Notes: generated from the sequence alone by a model not told the origin. DNA of 44,051 nt from Metallosphaera yellowstonensis MK1 (GCF_000243315.1 NZ_JH597761.1:377878-421928); one strand, 5' to 3'; positions 23,874 through 33,047 are shown, counted from the stretch's first letter. Numbers and translations: made by a program.

Positions 23874-25349
23874 ATGGCGGAAAAATCCGTTAAGGCGGGA
23901 GAGATTCTAGCTAGGTTGGATAGGATCCCGATTTGGGCCCTCTCCTACCTCTTCATAGGTATATTGGGGATGGGATTTCTCTTCACCTTTTTCGATATTT
24001 TCGATATCAATGTCTCTTTTATTCAGACATCTCTCACAATCTTTCACGTCTCTAGTCCAGCGTCTCCACGGATAGCCGCGCTCTTGGGACCGGCAGTGCT
24101 CCTCAACCTAATAGGGTACATAATCGGAGCCATACTACTCTCGCCACTTTCAGACAAGATAGGAAGGAGAAACATGCTCATGATAACCATGGCCATCACA
24201 GGTCTAGGTAGTCTGTATAACGCTCTAGTTAATGATTACCTCAACTTCTTGATCGCTAGAACCATAACTGGTATTGGCGTAGGTGCTGACCTGGCCATAG
24301 TGAACACGTATATAGGGGAGGTTGCCCCTTCCAACGGGAGGGCCAAGTACACCAGTTTCGTCTTCCTGTTCTCAACCATAGGTGCCGGTCTGGGCCTATG
24401 GTTGGGTCTCCTCCTAACAACTCCTCCAGCACCGTTTCCCCTGGGATTGCCAGTGGCCCTTGGAGGCTCAGGGTTCCTGGCAACTAACGGTTGGAGGGTC
24501 ATGTACGGTATTGGAGCCCTGTTGGCCCTCATAGGACTTATACTCAGGTTTAATCTACCTGAGTCTCCCAGGTGGCTCATAAGCAAGGGAAGGTTGGAAG
24601 ACGCTGAGAGGGTAGTGATGGGGATGGAGGAGAGAGCGAGCAGGAAGTTGGGACAGCTTCCCCCATTACCTAGCGTGATACAGCCCTACATCGTTGAGAA
24701 ACAGTCGTACGCGGATTCCCTGAGAACCATCTTAGGACAGGGGAAGTACCTGAGGAGGCTCGCAGTCTTGATAGCCATGTGGTTCTTCGGTTACATGACT
24801 GTCTACGTCCTGGCAGCTGGCCTGACCACAATACTATCGTCACTGGGTTATCCACCACCTGAGGCAGGTATTATAGCCTCGTTCGGAGACATAGGATTCA
24901 TACTGTGTGCCTTAACCATAATGGCCGTAGGGGACAGATTGGAGAGGAACAGATGGACTGCAATATCGGTGCTCTTTACAGTGCTTGGAGGGCTTACAAT
25001 AGCCTTAGCCAGGACTGATCTTCCTCTTTCCTTCCTGGGCTCCATAATACTCTTCTACGGATTTAACCTCTGGGTACCTGTATCCTATGCCTGGAGCGCA
25101 GAGAGTTTCCCCACCAGGGCCAGGGCGACCGGGTTCGCGCTCACGGACGGTATAGGTCACATAGGAGGGGGAATAGGCGTGGTGGTCGTAGCGTCGTTCA
25201 TTACCGCCCTAGTGTCCAGCGGGGTAAGCACGTCGTTGGCCGTTGAGGTCTTCCTGCTGATAGCTCTCTTTCAGGTGATATCTACCGTCATAGCCGTCGC
25301 CCTTGGTCATAGGACCGCGAACAGGAGGCTAGATGAGATCTCTCCATAA
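23874..25349 (+). CDS. MFS transporter, sugar/aromatic-acid porter type
   Basis: 491 residues with twelve predicted helices. Hallmarks are LSPLSDKIGRRNMLMI after helix 2, ITGIGVGADLAIVNTYIGE in helix 4, LPESPRWLISKGRLEDAE after helix 6 (the PESPRWL signature of the sugar and aromatic-acid symporters), and AWSAESFPTRARATGFA late in the protein. The ATG at 23874 is preceded by a TATA-like element. Adjacent flavin reductase, extradiol dioxygenase and HpaB genes suggest it imports a hydroxylated phenylacetate or similar compound, probably driven by the proton gradient. Confidence 0.85.
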   Translation: MAEKSVKAGEILARLDRIPIWALSYLFIGILGMGFLFTFFDIFDINVSFIQTSLTIFHVSSPASPRIAALLGPAVLLNLIGYIIGAILLSPLSDKIGRRNMLMITMAITGLGSLYNALVNDYLNFLIARTITGIGVGADLAIVNTYIGEVAPSNGRAKYTSFVFLFSTIGAGLGLWLGLLLTTPPAPFPLGLPVALGGSGFLATNGWRVMYGIGALLALIGLILRFNLPESPRWLISKGRLEDAERVVMGMEERASRKLGQLPPLPSVIQPYIVEKQSYADSLRTILGQGKYLRRLAVLIAMWFFGYMTVYVLAAGLTTILSSLGYPPPEAGIIASFGDIGFILCALTIMAVGDRLERNRWTAISVLFTVLGGLTIALARTDLPLSFLGSIILFYGFNLWVPVSYAWSAESFPTRARATGFALTDGIGHIGGGIGVVVVASFITALVSSGVSTSLAVEVFLLIALFQVISTVIAVALGHRTANRRLDEISP

Positions 25350-25385
25350 ATTTAATGATCTGAACGAGGAACGGGTTGAAATCCC

Positions 25386-25844
25386 TTGTCTGACGTCATC
25401 AGGGAGGTGATGAGGAGTTTCCCTCTAGGGGTAGCAGTAGTTACCACCACCTGGAACGGTAAGAGTGTCGGGATGACGGTGAATACGTTCAACTCCCTCT
25501 CCCTCAATCCTCCCCTAGTTATGTTCGCTGCTGACGTTACCAAGGGAAACGACATACCCTTCAGGGAAAGCAAGGGATTCATCGTGAACCTAACGGATGA
25601 CGAGGAGACATTGAAAACCTTTGCTTTTTCCCCAGTGGAGGAACGCTTCAAGTTGGTAGAGTATAGGGAGGTTGAAGGGATGCCGCTCCTGAGTAAGGCT
25701 TACGCCTACGTTGTTGCGGCTAGGAGGGAAGTGTTGGAGATAGGGGATCACGCCATAATTGTAGGAGAGGTAAAGTTCGGAGAGAGGATGAGAGACCCCA
25801 CACCCCTGGTCTACTACATGAGGGATTTCAGGCGGTTATGTTAA
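25386..25844 (+). CDS. hpaC: Flavin reductase (HpaC-like) for the two-component monooxygenase
   Basis: 152 residues from TTG 25386; the internal ATG at 25410 would remove the first helix (SDVIREVMRSFP) that precedes the core in this family. The FMN-binding split barrel is shown by MRSFPLGVAVVTTTWNGKSVGMTVNTFNSLSLNPPLVMF and FIVNLTDDEETL, then HAIIVGEVKFGE. Enzymes of this group use NAD(P)H to supply reduced FAD/FMN to HpaB-type oxygenases such as the one at 28332-29804. It is 36 bases downstream of the transporter on the same strand. Confidence 0.86.
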   Translation: MSDVIREVMRSFPLGVAVVTTTWNGKSVGMTVNTFNSLSLNPPLVMFAADVTKGNDIPFRESKGFIVNLTDDEETLKTFAFSPVEERFKLVEYREVEGMPLLSKAYAYVVAARREVLEIGDHAIIVGEVKFGERMRDPTPLVYYMRDFRRLC

Positions 25845-26066
25845 CTTTTTAATAGGCGTTCGGTGTAGAATCTTTAAGTATGGCTGGGAAACCACGTGAA
25901 GGTAGTTTTAAGTGTGTGACCCCCACCACTCCAAGGAGAAGGGTTCCGGGAGGCCTCAGGAGTTACGCCCTTTTGGGGGCACTGGGATCGTTTCATTCCT
26001 TTTCGCAGGTATTGAGGGAGTAATCAGCTAACGCTCCTCACCTCTGGGAAGGTGAGTAGACCATTT

Positions 26067-26120
26067 ATAGCAGTTATGGGATTTTCCCTTGATTGCCCTG
26101 TAAGAAAGGCGAGATCTAAT
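26067..26120 (-). mobile_element. Miniature inverted-repeat element (copy e), one end replaced by IS-B
   Basis: ATAGCAGTTATGGGATTTTCCC and GGCGAGATCTAAT match the family. Where the second terminus should read AACTGCTGT, an IS-B left end (ACAGCAGTTATGGG) begins instead. The 223 bases between this element and the flavin reductase gene hold only a 47-codon chance-like frame. Confidence 0.68.
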
Positions 26121-26195
26121 ACAGCAGTTATGGGCATCTTAGGGAGGTAAAACAGGAAAGTCAGTTCCGCATATTAGAGATATTTACATTTCCCC
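26120..26195 (+). mobile_element. IS-B left-end fragment
   Basis: TACAGCAGTTATGGGCATC followed by TTAGGGAGGTAA matches the left end of the IS-B copies at 1094 and 1530. Similarity fades after about 70 bases and no transposase follows. It is fused to miniature element copy e. Confidence 0.7.
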
Positions 26196-26239
26196 TATTT
26201 CGACCAGCACTGGTACGGGCTAGGCATGCCTCGGCATTC

Positions 26240-27121
26240 TCATTCCTTTCTCTTTACCACTCTCCCTATTACGAGTTCCACTCCCATCTCCTTGGCCTTC
26301 CTCTTAATTTGAGGATAGACCTCACGGGCTACGGTCAGTGCTATGAGATACTTTCGTGGTTCTGCACCGAACCTCTCTCTAACCAATTTCGCCTTTCTCA
26401 TCAACTTGTCCAACTCTGTTAGCGAATCAGCGTGACCCGTTACCTCCCCCACTATTAGGGGATTTTCGCTGAAAATATCTATTTCCTCAGAGTCTAATAC
26501 CTTTCTTCGCAATGAGGCATTTTTAGGAAGTACACCTAGACCCTGTAGATAATTCTGCAGGAAATTCCTGGACAGTTCCTCCAAAGACATCCCAGCGAAC
26601 TTGGACATTTCTGCGAAACCGTTGAGCATGGCTTTGAACAATGAGTCTATCTTCTCGTCCCTTTTCTTGCCCTCCTCTTTCATCTCCCTAATCTCCATTA
26701 ACATCTTGTTGAAGTCCTCCCTCAACTTCTTGGTCTCCTCCCACAGGCGAGCGGTCTCCGTACGCATCTCCTCCCTCAGGCTCGTTATCTCCCTGTTGAA
26801 GTCCTCCCTCAACTTCTTGGTCTCCTCCCACAGGCGAGCGGTCTCCGTACGCATCTCCTCCCTCAGGCTCGTTATCTCCCTGTTGAAGTCCTCCCTCAAC
26901 TCCTTAAGATCTTTACGTAATTCTGTAGTTTCCTTTCGCAGGTCCCTTATCTCCTCCCAAATTTTTCCCTGGCTCTCAAGTATTGCCTGGACATTCCTGT
27001 TCAGCTCCTGCTGTTCTTTAACTAAAGATTCCAGGACTACGTTCTCCAGTAGCCTCCTAAGCTTCTCTCCCAATGCTGGGTTACTACTTATCTCCTCGAT
27101 TAATTTCTCCGTGAGCGACAT
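26240..27121 (-). CDS. Second coiled-coil protein with C-terminal nuclease-like domain
   Basis: 293 residues. After a short helical N-terminus, residues about 35-155 are a long charged coiled coil with two near-identical 29-residue units (LREDFNREITSLREEMRTET plus ARLWEETKK) and a partial third. The C-terminal 110 residues show SEEIDIFSENPLIVGEVTGHADSLTELDKLMRKAKL, a plausible PD-(D/E)XK-like core in which the ExK is GEVTG, so the Lys is missing or displaced. It may be an inactive relative of the protein at 15616-16473. It lies opposite in strand to, and inside, the aromatic gene cluster, between mobile-element debris and the dioxygenase gene, suggesting it arrived by transfer. Confidence 0.68.
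   Translation of the reverse strand: MSLTEKLIEEISSNPALGEKLRRLLENVVLESLVKEQQELNRNVQAILESQGKIWEEIRDLRKETTELRKDLKELREDFNREITSLREEMRTETARLWEETKKLREDFNREITSLREEMRTETARLWEETKKLREDFNKMLMEIREMKEEGKKRDEKIDSLFKAMLNGFAEMSKFAGMSLEELSRNFLQNYLQGLGVLPKNASLRRKVLDSEEIDIFSENPLIVGEVTGHADSLTELDKLMRKAKLVRERFGAEPRKYLIALTVAREVYPQIKRKAKEMGVELVIGRVVKRKE
26708..26895 (-). repeat. 87-bp intragenic tandem repeat, about 2.2 copies
   Basis: GTTGAAGTCCTCCCTCAACT starts at 26708, 26795 and 26882. The full 87-base copies are essentially identical and encode 29-residue coiled-coil units (one heptad plus two hendecads). Confidence 0.9.
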
Positions 27122-27388
27122 GTACTCGTTTTAACTCTACACTCTAAATTAATATGCTTTCTACACAGGCTAGAAGGGGGCGAATTTAAGGGACGAGACT
27201 GACGTCCTGACCTGAGAGGGCCTTGAGCCATTTAGGAGAGGTTGTTCACACAAAGTTCCTGCACGCTGGGACGCCATAAGGAATCGGGACGTGCCAGTCA
27301 CGGAACCAACGACGAATCCCATTATGGTCCCCACACTCTAACCTGTTTAATAAAAACTATTATATTTCCTTTATTTTACAATTACCTC

Positions 27389-28330
27389 ATGAAAAACATC
27401 CAAGTACACAGGCTATCCCACGTATGCGTGAGAGTGACGGATCTTGAGAAGGCTAGAGAGCTCTACGTCAACCTCCTGGGCTTCGTGGAGACAGAGAGGG
27501 ACGGAGACGCCTTGTTTCTGAGAGGAATTGAGGAGGGCCAACATCACAGCTTGATCCTCAAGAGGGCAACCTCTCCAGGATTGTCGTACATAGGTTTCAG
27601 GGTGATGGAGGACATGAACAGCGTTGAGAAGAAGGTGGCTGAGCTCGGGCTTAGATACAAGAGCTTCAAGGAGAAGGGCGTGGAGTCGGCTATTCTCCTG
27701 GAGTCGCCAGGAGGTCTTCCAATCCTCCTTTACAGGGACATGGAGTATGTGGGAGACATAAGGCTGAAGTTCCACCTTCACAGGGGCGTCTCGCCAGTGA
27801 AGCTTGCCCACGTCAATGTTATGGTCAAGGATCTGGAGCGTGAGACGAATTTCTTCAAGGAGACCTTCGGATTCTATGAGACCGAGTACTTCCTAGATAA
27901 GGAAGGAGCCAGAGGCGTCGTTTGGATGACGAGGAGGGGGAACTCACATGAGATTGCCATGGCCAGGAGCAATAACAGGGTTCCTGGCTTCCATCATGAG
28001 ACCTATTACGTCCACGACTTGAGGGACGTGATAAGGACGGCCGACATACTGGCCTCAACGGGAATGTGGGATAACCTGGAGAGGGGTCCAGGGAGGCACG
28101 GTGCCACGGAGGGATATTACGTTTACCTGAGGGACTTCGACGGAAACAGGCTTGAGTTCTTCACTCAGGATTACGAGGTATTGGACCCAGACAAGTGGAG
28201 ACCTGTCACATGGACTTACGAGCAGTTTAAGTATAGGAGCGACTTCTGGGCCAGGCCTATACCCCAATCTTGGTTGAACGAATGGATGCCGGTGGAGGAT
28301 ATAATCACTGGAGAGATTAAGGGGTGGTAG
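27389..28330 (+). CDS. Extradiol ring-cleavage dioxygenase (3,4-dihydroxyphenylacetate 2,3-dioxygenase-like)
   Basis: 313 residues from the ATG at 27389; the longer open frame upstream lacks promoter support and has non-family sequence. Two vicinal-oxygen-chelate modules are present: [26 protein letters not shown] and [25 protein letters not shown]. The iron ligands in the second are the His of LAHVNV, the His of [10 protein letters not shown] and the Glu of GNRLEFFT. The C-terminal lid ([25 protein letters not shown]) is like homoprotocatechuate 2,3-dioxygenases. It would open the catechol ring made by HpaB. It is one base from the hpaB start, so the two are one transcript. Confidence 0.84.
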   Translation: MKNIQVHRLSHVCVRVTDLEKARELYVNLLGFVETERDGDALFLRGIEEGQHHSLILKRATSPGLSYIGFRVMEDMNSVEKKVAELGLRYKSFKEKGVESAILLESPGGLPILLYRDMEYVGDIRLKFHLHRGVSPVKLAHVNVMVKDLERETNFFKETFGFYETEYFLDKEGARGVVWMTRRGNSHEIAMARSNNRVPGFHHETYYVHDLRDVIRTADILASTGMWDNLERGPGRHGATEGYYVYLRDFDGNRLEFFTQDYEVLDPDKWRPVTWTYEQFKYRSDFWARPIPQSWLNEWMPVEDIITGEIKGW

Positions 28331-28331
28331 A

Positions 28332-29804
28332 ATGATAAGGACCGGGAAGGACTACCTCAAGAGCATAAGGGAGAGACAGCCAGTGACGTATTACGAAGGT
28401 GAGATAGTGAATGACGTTACATCTCATCACGCCTTCCGTATTCCGGTTAAGACAGTCGCCGAGTATTACGATCTCCACTGGAGGGAGGATCACAAGGCCC
28501 TGAGGGTCTACAATAGGGACGTGGGTGAGGAAAGCAGTATATCGTTCATGAGGCCGAGAACCAAGGAGGATCTGGCAGTGATGAGGGACGGGCTACTCAA
28601 GATCTACGAGTTCTACAGGGGTTTCTTCGGTAGGAGCCCAGATTACATGAACATGTGGACCATGGTGTTCTTCGCTCACGCCGAGGATTACTTCGGTAAA
28701 CACTTCGGCTCCAAGTTCATGGAGAACTCCGTTGGGATATATAGAGAGGCTGTGAAGAACGACCTCTTTTACACTCACGCGATAGTAGCCCCCATGTACG
28801 ATAGATCGAAACCGCCTTCCCAATGGGATGACCCGTACATTCAGATAGGCGTAGTGGAGGAGAGACCCGAGGGTGTTGTGGTGAGGGGCTCCGCAATGAT
28901 AAGTACTGCCGCACCATACTCGGAGATGTTATGGTATCTCCCCAACGTGAGGAGAGATACCGACCCTAGGTACGCCATTTACTTCTCAATTCCCACCAAT
29001 ACCAAAGGCGTGAGGTTCCTGGCTAGGAGAGGATTTCAGCCCAGGGAGGGAGGAGAGTTCGAGTACCCCATTTCCTCAAGGTTTGAGGAAGCTGACGCGG
29101 TCCTGGTCCTGGATAACGTTCTGGTTCCTTGGGACAGGATAATATTTTACAAGAAACCGGAACTAATAGAGGACCTCATGTGGCACACGGTATCTCTGAG
29201 AGGCTGGTTCAATTGGCACTTCGTAATTCAGCACTACTCTAGGCTGAAGTTTCTGGCTGGATTGGCCATGGCAGTGGCTGAGGCAGCTGGAACCTCATCC
29301 TTTATCAACGTCCAGGAGAAGATAGGGGAGATCCTCATATACGTGGCATTAAACGAGGCTGTGCTCCACGCCAGCGTGGAGAGAGCACAGGAATTGCCCA
29401 ACATAGTTAGGCCAGACCCTTACCTGTCCATCTCTGGGAGTCACTTTAACATGAGGGCTGTTCCTAGAGCCAACGAGATACTACGTTCGATTACCGGAGG
29501 AGCCTCCATACCCATACCTGCAGGAGCCAAGGACTTCACCAATCCTGAGGAGAGAGTCTACATAGAGAGGTACATGGCCATGAAGGGGTTGGACGCCCTA
29601 GAGAGAGTGAAGTTGTTTAACCTCCTGTGGGATGTCGTGGGCTCGGAGGTAGGGATGAGGTATGAACAGTACGACAGGTTCAGTAGGGGCGATCCTACCA
29701 TCAGGTGGGCACAGACATACACCGAGGTGTTCAGGGACAGGAAACAGGAGTTCGTGAGGTTGGTCAGGGAGATCCTGGACCAGATGCCCAACCCCAAGGC
29801 CTAA
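28332..29804 (+). CDS. hpaB: 4-hydroxyphenylacetate 3-monooxygenase oxygenase subunit (HpaB type)
   Basis: 490 residues, close to family length. Characteristic stretches are [24 protein letters not shown] at the start, [29 protein letters not shown], the flavin region [20 protein letters not shown], and [27 protein letters not shown] near the end. The enzyme uses reduced FAD from HpaC to hydroxylate a phenol to a catechol. The substrate may be 4-hydroxyphenylacetate or a related phenol. The rest of the meta-cleavage pathway (HpaE to HpaI) is not in the window. Confidence 0.88.
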   Translation: MIRTGKDYLKSIRERQPVTYYEGEIVNDVTSHHAFRIPVKTVAEYYDLHWREDHKALRVYNRDVGEESSISFMRPRTKEDLAVMRDGLLKIYEFYRGFFGRSPDYMNMWTMVFFAHAEDYFGKHFGSKFMENSVGIYREAVKNDLFYTHAIVAPMYDRSKPPSQWDDPYIQIGVVEERPEGVVVRGSAMISTAAPYSEMLWYLPNVRRDTDPRYAIYFSIPTNTKGVRFLARRGFQPREGGEFEYPISSRFEEADAVLVLDNVLVPWDRIIFYKKPELIEDLMWHTVSLRGWFNWHFVIQHYSRLKFLAGLAMAVAEAAGTSSFINVQEKIGEILIYVALNEAVLHASVERAQELPNIVRPDPYLSISGSHFNMRAVPRANEILRSITGGASIPIPAGAKDFTNPEERVYIERYMAMKGLDALERVKLFNLLWDVVGSEVGMRYEQYDRFSRGDPTIRWAQTYTEVFRDRKQEFVRLVREILDQMPNPKA

Positions 29805-29952
29805 CAACGTGGGGGGCTCACCTCTACTGAGGTTGAGACCCGTTTCATCGTCGACAGAAACGTTTTCATTTATGTTTATCTTAACGGGGGTTAAAGGGCG
29901 GAAGACCCACCGTGGGGATGGATAGCCCCCCAATAAGGGCTAACGAGGAACT

Positions 29953-30805
29953 ATGTTGAAGCCCACCGTAGGGTTCCGTTTCGGGGCACACATAGATCAA
30001 CAAACGTTTAGGGCGTTAGAGGCCCGGTTGGAGTTAGCCTCAAGTTCACAACACCCTGCGTTGGGCAGACGTGTACTTCCGTGAACTAGACGGGAAGTGG
30101 TCAACACGGACGGAGTTGAGACAACCGGCACTGGACCTGAGGAAGCAGGACGTCCAATGTCAGTCAATGTACTCCCAGGACGAACGGGGTGGTTGCCCCG
30201 GACGTCGGGATGGGAAGTCGCTCGTGGCCTCGGGTGGTGCCCAACCTGAGACCATACGAGAAGGCACTCGGGAGCTGAGGAAGCTGCACGGGGACCTCTC
30301 CAGGAAGGAGTTCCTGTCCAAGAACTGGTCCAAGAGAGGTCAAGCTCGCCGAGGCTCAAGGGCGCTCGAAGGAGCTGAGGGACGTGAGGTTGGGCAAACA
30401 CTTCCCCGAGAAGTACGACGTGGTCGTCATGGGGGACGTTCAAGTTAAGGAACTGGTGGGTAGGTCCTCAAGGAGGATGAGGCTCCGCGACGTCGCGTTC
30501 CACGAGCTCGAGACCGTCCTGAAGTACCAGGTGGAGAAGTACGGCAAGGAACTGGTCCTCGTCGAACCATCATGTACCTCCAAGGCCTGTGCCAGGTGCG
30601 TACACGTGAAGGACTCGACCTCAGCAGATCGCGTGTTCTCTGCAGTTGGGTAACAGACCGTGACTACAACGCTTCCCTGAACGTGCTCAAGAGATCAGGA
30701 CTGGTGGCCTGTAGTGCCTGTGGTCCTCCGCCCTCTATCCGTGGCTTTACGCTACGGCAAGGCTGGGCAAGGAAGCAGGAAGCTCCGTCCGCTAGGGCGG
30801 GGTAG
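29953..30805 (+). pseudogene. tnpB: TnpB pseudogene of an IS200/IS605-type element, multiply frameshifted
   Basis: The start is clear: ATG at 29953, [30 protein letters not shown], then [16 protein letters not shown] in the next frame, as in Sulfolobales OrfB. A large internal part, including RuvC-I, is missing or scrambled. Near the end [16 protein letters not shown] (RuvC-II region), VEPSCTSKACARC (first ribbon pair) and CSWVTDRDYNASLNVLKRSG (last Asp) are in different frames. The 3' tail (30735-30805) contains the conserved GTGGCTTTACGCTACGG and CCGTCCGCTAGGGCGGGG hairpin that would form the guide RNA and right end. The 148 bases before it (29805-29952) are probably the left end. Confidence 0.8.
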
Positions 30806-30980
30806 TTTACATTCGTTTTCTTCTGATTAGGCACGATCCCCATACACGAGACCTCCCGAAGGGGCGACAGTAACGTGGGTGATGTTAAATCCTGTGTCGT
30901 TGAGCAAAGGAGTACAATCACGTTCTAACCGGAACGAAATCATTGTCTTAGGGCTAGAAATGTTTTCTCCTTTCTGAACT

Positions 30981-31047
30981 CCAGCAGTTACGGAACTTTC
31001 CCTCAAATGTTGCCCTATAATAAAGTGGAAATCCAATAAACCGCTGT
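30981..31047 (-). mobile_element. Miniature inverted-repeat element (copy f), 67 bp
   Basis: CCAGCAGTTACGGAACTTTCCC and AATCCAATAAACCGCTGT match the family with a one-base longer interior and a few substitutions. The flanks (GAACT, AAACC) no longer match. It lies 6 bases from the stop codon of the SPL-type radical SAM gene, between it and the TnpB pseudogene. The rest of 30806-30980 has no gene. Confidence 0.75.
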
Positions 31048-31053
31048 AAACCC

Positions 31054-31848
31054 CTAGAACAAGGGAAGAAACCTCCTCCTCTCCTCGTGTATCCAGTCCT
31101 CAACCTCAGAGTGACACTCTATACCAACCTCTTCACACGAGCGAAGGATCTCCCTCTCCTTGGCCTCCCACCAACCCTTGTCCCCCCTTAAACCCAAGGA
31201 AATCCCGTACTCATTGAATTTGTCGTAAACGATCCTGGTCCCGATCTCTCCCGCGAGGACTATGATATCCCTTACTTCACCGTCGTTCATTCCACGGATG
31301 ACTGGGCCCATGAAGAGCCAAGTATCGATCCCCTCACCCCTCAACCTCTTGAGGGCTTCTATCCTAGCCTTAGGGCCAGGGGCTCCGGGCTCGAGACGTC
31401 TCCACACCTCCTCCCTCAAGGTTGTCACCGTGAACCCTACATCCACCCTCTCCCTGTGACGCACTAGAACGTCTAGGTCCCTCAGCACCAAGGGAGACTT
31501 CGTCTGAATAGAGACTCTGAAGTCCTTGGAGAGGAGGATCTCCAACGACCTCCTGGTGAGCAACCTACTCCCCTCCACCGGCTGGTACGGATCGGTGATC
31601 GTGGATAGACCCACGGTTCCCCTCCTCACCCTCTGGACTTCCTTGAGTAATACCTCCACGAGGTTCCTCTTGACGACTATCACCTCTCCCCACCTATTGG
31701 ACGCCTCCTCGTGGGGAGTGAATTTCCTAGCGTAACAGTAAAGACAGGAGAATTGACAGCCGTAATACGGATTTAGGGAGTAATCCAACTCCCTCAGTTT
31801 TGACTTGCTTAGGGCCGTCTTAACGTCAATCTCCTTCAGGACGATCAA
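31054..31848 (-). CDS. SPL-type radical SAM protein coupled to Nre
   Basis: 264 residues from a TTG at 31848 whose bases overlap the stop of the nre-like gene (TTGA). A longer frame reading into the upstream gene up to 32121 is an overlap artefact. The cluster motif is C31-x3-C35-x2-C38 (NPYYGCQFSCLYCYARKF). GTVGLSTITDPYQPVEGSRLLTRRSLEILL, VSIQTKSPLVLRDLDVL and VDVGFTVTTL are hallmarks of the spore photoproduct lyase-like radical SAM group. Members act on nucleic acids or are uncharacterised. Tight coupling to a DNA repair gene makes a role in DNA lesion repair plausible. Confidence 0.8.
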   Translation of the reverse strand: MIVLKEIDVKTALSKSKLRELDYSLNPYYGCQFSCLYCYARKFTPHEEASNRWGEVIVVKRNLVEVLLKEVQRVRRGTVGLSTITDPYQPVEGSRLLTRRSLEILLSKDFRVSIQTKSPLVLRDLDVLVRHRERVDVGFTVTTLREEVWRRLEPGAPGPKARIEALKRLRGEGIDTWLFMGPVIRGMNDGEVRDIIVLAGEIGTRIVYDKFNEYGISLGLRGDKGWWEAKEREILRSCEEVGIECHSEVEDWIHEERRRFLPLF

Positions 31849-33047
31849 AAGAGTCTCGACCTCATCAGGTTGAGTATCCAGGACTTCCTGGTCCAATCCC
31901 TGGAAACCTTGAGCCTGCTTGAGAGGTATTCTACAGCCTCCCAGACTGTGTCGAAGGTCTCTGGCCTTCCCTCCAAAAGCTTCCTCACGTTTTCCCTGAC
32001 GAACCACACTCCCACTGGGAAGAAGAAACCCGGATACGTCTCCCTCCAAAGGACAACCGTAGCCTGTCTCCTTCTCTTCACCAGGTGTTCCGCAACGGCT
32101 AGCCTGGAGGCATAATAACAACCCCCTATCTCAGGATAGGTCTTTCTGCCGCTATAACCCTCGTGGTCTATTTCCACCGCAACCTCTCCTCCCCAATAGT
32201 TCCAGGCAGTCCTGGGGAACCACGCTTCACCCCACTCGAAAGACCAGTTACCCGGGATCAGCATAGCCACGAAGAGGTTTCTGAGGTGTTCCCTCACGTA
32301 GACCTCCACATTGTCGAGGATGTCGAACTCCTTGAGTTCCTTAACCAACTGGTCAGATAGAGTCTTGTCCACCGCAGTTATGCTCCACCTAGTGGGTACC
32401 AACTTCCTATCCACTCCCATCCCACCGACGCTGAGTATCCTGGATATCCTCTCCACGCCCACGCCTGAAGTGTAAAGGAGTCTCATTCCTTCAATGGCCT
32501 TCATGTCCTGACTGGAAAAGACCTTTTCCACGACCTTCTCCGGAGGAGGGATGGTTCCCAATCTGAGCTTGTCCAAGGGAGCTGAAGGACCTAGTGGAGG
32601 TAGGGTATCATCAATGACGTTCATAGTTTTAGGTGGTTCTTTGAACTTCATTTCCACTTCAACGGGCCTAGGTGATAGAGCCAGTGTCTGAACGTCCCAC
32701 AGATCCCTAGAGGGATCAGAGGCCTGTTCCACCCTGAAGCTCTGTCCCCCTCTGAACACACTCAGCCTCATGGCCAAGAACTCGTCTAAGCTCATGGAGA
32801 TCCACAGTTTAGGATCCTCATATCTGGAGGTGTCCCCTCCGAGCGGGGGTGCTGAGGGGTAGACTGCCACCTTGGGGTAATTGAACCTACCAACGAAGAC
32901 GGAAGGGGGAGACGATCCTGAGAGTTCCTCGTATATCCCAGCCCTCATGTTCAGGATGGACATCTTGACCGTAACTGGACAATAGGTAAGACCGCACAGG
33001 TACTTGGTAGCCCTGCACCTCAGACACGTCCCTGGATCAACTTTCAC
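31845..33047 (-). CDS. Nre-family archaeal DNA repair protein
   Basis: 400 residues. The N-terminal zinc site is C8-x2-C11-x6-C18-x4-C23 (CLRCRATKYLCGLTYC). The conserved Nre N-domain follows, with SPPSVFVGRFNYPKVAVYPSAPP and DDTLPPLGPSAPL. The C-domain has GVDRKLVPTRWSITAVDKTLSDQL, IPGNWSFEWGEAWFPRTAWN and EIGGCYYASRLAVAEHLVKRRRQA. NreA proteins work with PCNA in repairing DNA crosslinks and alkylation damage in archaea. No clear PIP box was spotted at the C-terminus. Start is GTG or ATG at 33047. It is the promoter-proximal gene of a two-gene operon with the SPL-type radical SAM gene. Confidence 0.83.
   Translation of the reverse strand: MKVDPGTCLRCRATKYLCGLTYCPVTVKMSILNMRAGIYEELSGSSPPSVFVGRFNYPKVAVYPSAPPLGGDTSRYEDPKLWISMSLDEFLAMRLSVFRGGQSFRVEQASDPSRDLWDVQTLALSPRPVEVEMKFKEPPKTMNVIDDTLPPLGPSAPLDKLRLGTIPPPEKVVEKVFSSQDMKAIEGMRLLYTSGVGVERISRILSVGGMGVDRKLVPTRWSITAVDKTLSDQLVKELKEFDILDNVEVYVREHLRNLFVAMLIPGNWSFEWGEAWFPRTAWNYWGGEVAVEIDHEGYSGRKTYPEIGGCYYASRLAVAEHLVKRRRQATVVLWRETYPGFFFPVGVWFVRENVRKLLEGRPETFDTVWEAVEYLSSRLKVSRDWTRKSWILNLMRSRLF

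Noticed and set aside
25880-26023. 47-codon plus-strand frame after the flavin reductase gene
   Set aside because: Low-complexity Arg/Ser/Pro composition, no promoter clearly its own, and no recognisable family; it lies in mobile-element debris.
3819-31047. The 66-base repeats as transcription terminators or small RNAs
   Set aside because: Two or three copies have 5-base direct repeats and all share IS-B ends, which fits transposition better; a secondary role as terminators for convergent genes is not excluded.
31849-32121. N-terminal extension of the SPL-type radical SAM protein
   Set aside because: The extension lies wholly inside the nre gene in another frame; the TTG at 31848 overlapping the nre stop is the better start.
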